From Anisus vortex (Eukaryota; Mollusca; Gastropoda; Planorbidae): a stretch of DNA of 64,000 nt. The translations under genes were made by a program, and so were the position numbers. The notes below the pieces were generated by a model, which searched no databases, had not been told where the DNA came from, and worked only from the letters and a program-made list of their open reading frames with translations. Location of the stretch: positions 22,760,301 through 22,824,300 of the forward strand of contig OX421506.1 in the NCBI GenBank assembly GCA_949126835.1, read 5' to 3'. The first letter of the stretch is position 1. Every line of letters starts with the position of its first letter. This document shows, piece by piece, positions 63,832 to 64,000 of this stretch.

Positions 63832-64000
63832 CAGGAGTCGACAACCATTTTTTGATACTGTGCTAATGTAGGATTTCTAATTCATTCAGCGTGCCGACAG
63901 ACTAAAATCGTACCCAGCTCTAGCACTCAATTTATTGTAGAAAACACTTGATTTGCTTTTTTTTCGGGGTCCTCCGTGTGCCATTGCAAGTCGTTCTGCG
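63832..64000. mobile_element. hAT-type element, left end only
   Basis: Starts CAGGAGTCGACAACCATTTT then GTGCTAATGTAGGATTTCTA, like the left end of 20785-22129 (TGTGCCAAACTAGGATTTCT). It runs off the window; GTGTGCCATTGCAAGTCGTT near the end resembles the subterminal GGCACGC part. Confidence 0.65.

Overview
The window is animal nuclear DNA: split genes with GT-AG introns, long AT-rich non-coding stretches, many minisatellites, tRNA-derived SINEs, a Ty3/gypsy-type LTR element, LINEs and many small DNA transposons. An invertebrate is most likely, and a mollusc (perhaps a gastropod) is my best guess. That guess rests on the receptor type and the style of the repeats, not on any marker that could prove it.

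Two host genes can be read, both on the minus strand and both incomplete. (1) A SEC14-like (CRAL-TRIO) lipid-binding protein has exons at 6624-6792, 5406-5579, 3844-3949 and 1161-1312. Its 5' exon(s) and 3' exon(s) were not found, and the splice phases predict one missing tiny exon between the last two. (2) A rhodopsin-family neuropeptide receptor of the neuropeptide S receptor / CCAP receptor type spans at least 27025-59433. Its six exons (59236-59433, 51944-52086, 48664-48808, 34729-34848, 29290-29473, 27025-27124) run from the TM2/TM3 boundary to the stop codon, and all splice phases agree. The exons for the N-terminus, TM1 and TM2 lie beyond the window.

Region by region: 1-7 kb is the SEC14-like gene with SINEs and a 28-bp minisatellite. 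7.47-14.62 kb is a complete gypsy-type element with two 597-bp LTRs that look identical; its integrase lies before the reverse transcriptase (Gmr1-like order) and it carries a SCAN-like capsid region. 15-24 kb is non-coding and rich in MITE-like elements: a THAP-relic element, a TACTCC-ended MITE, a Helitron-like element, LINE tails and a 1.3-kb hAT element with a perfect 8-bp target duplication. 24.6-61.8 kb is the receptor gene and its flank. Its introns hold about 15 tandem arrays, a Tigger/pogo-like MITE, hAT MITEs, nested MITEs and a full-length 4.05-kb LINE (54772-58821) with an 11-bp target duplication. 61.8-64 kb is AT-rich, with a second SINE family and the start of another hAT copy.

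No rRNA gene, functional tRNA gene, CRISPR array or prokaryote-type operon is present. Most long open frames outside the two retroelements come from tandem repeats whose period is a multiple of three, and are not genes.
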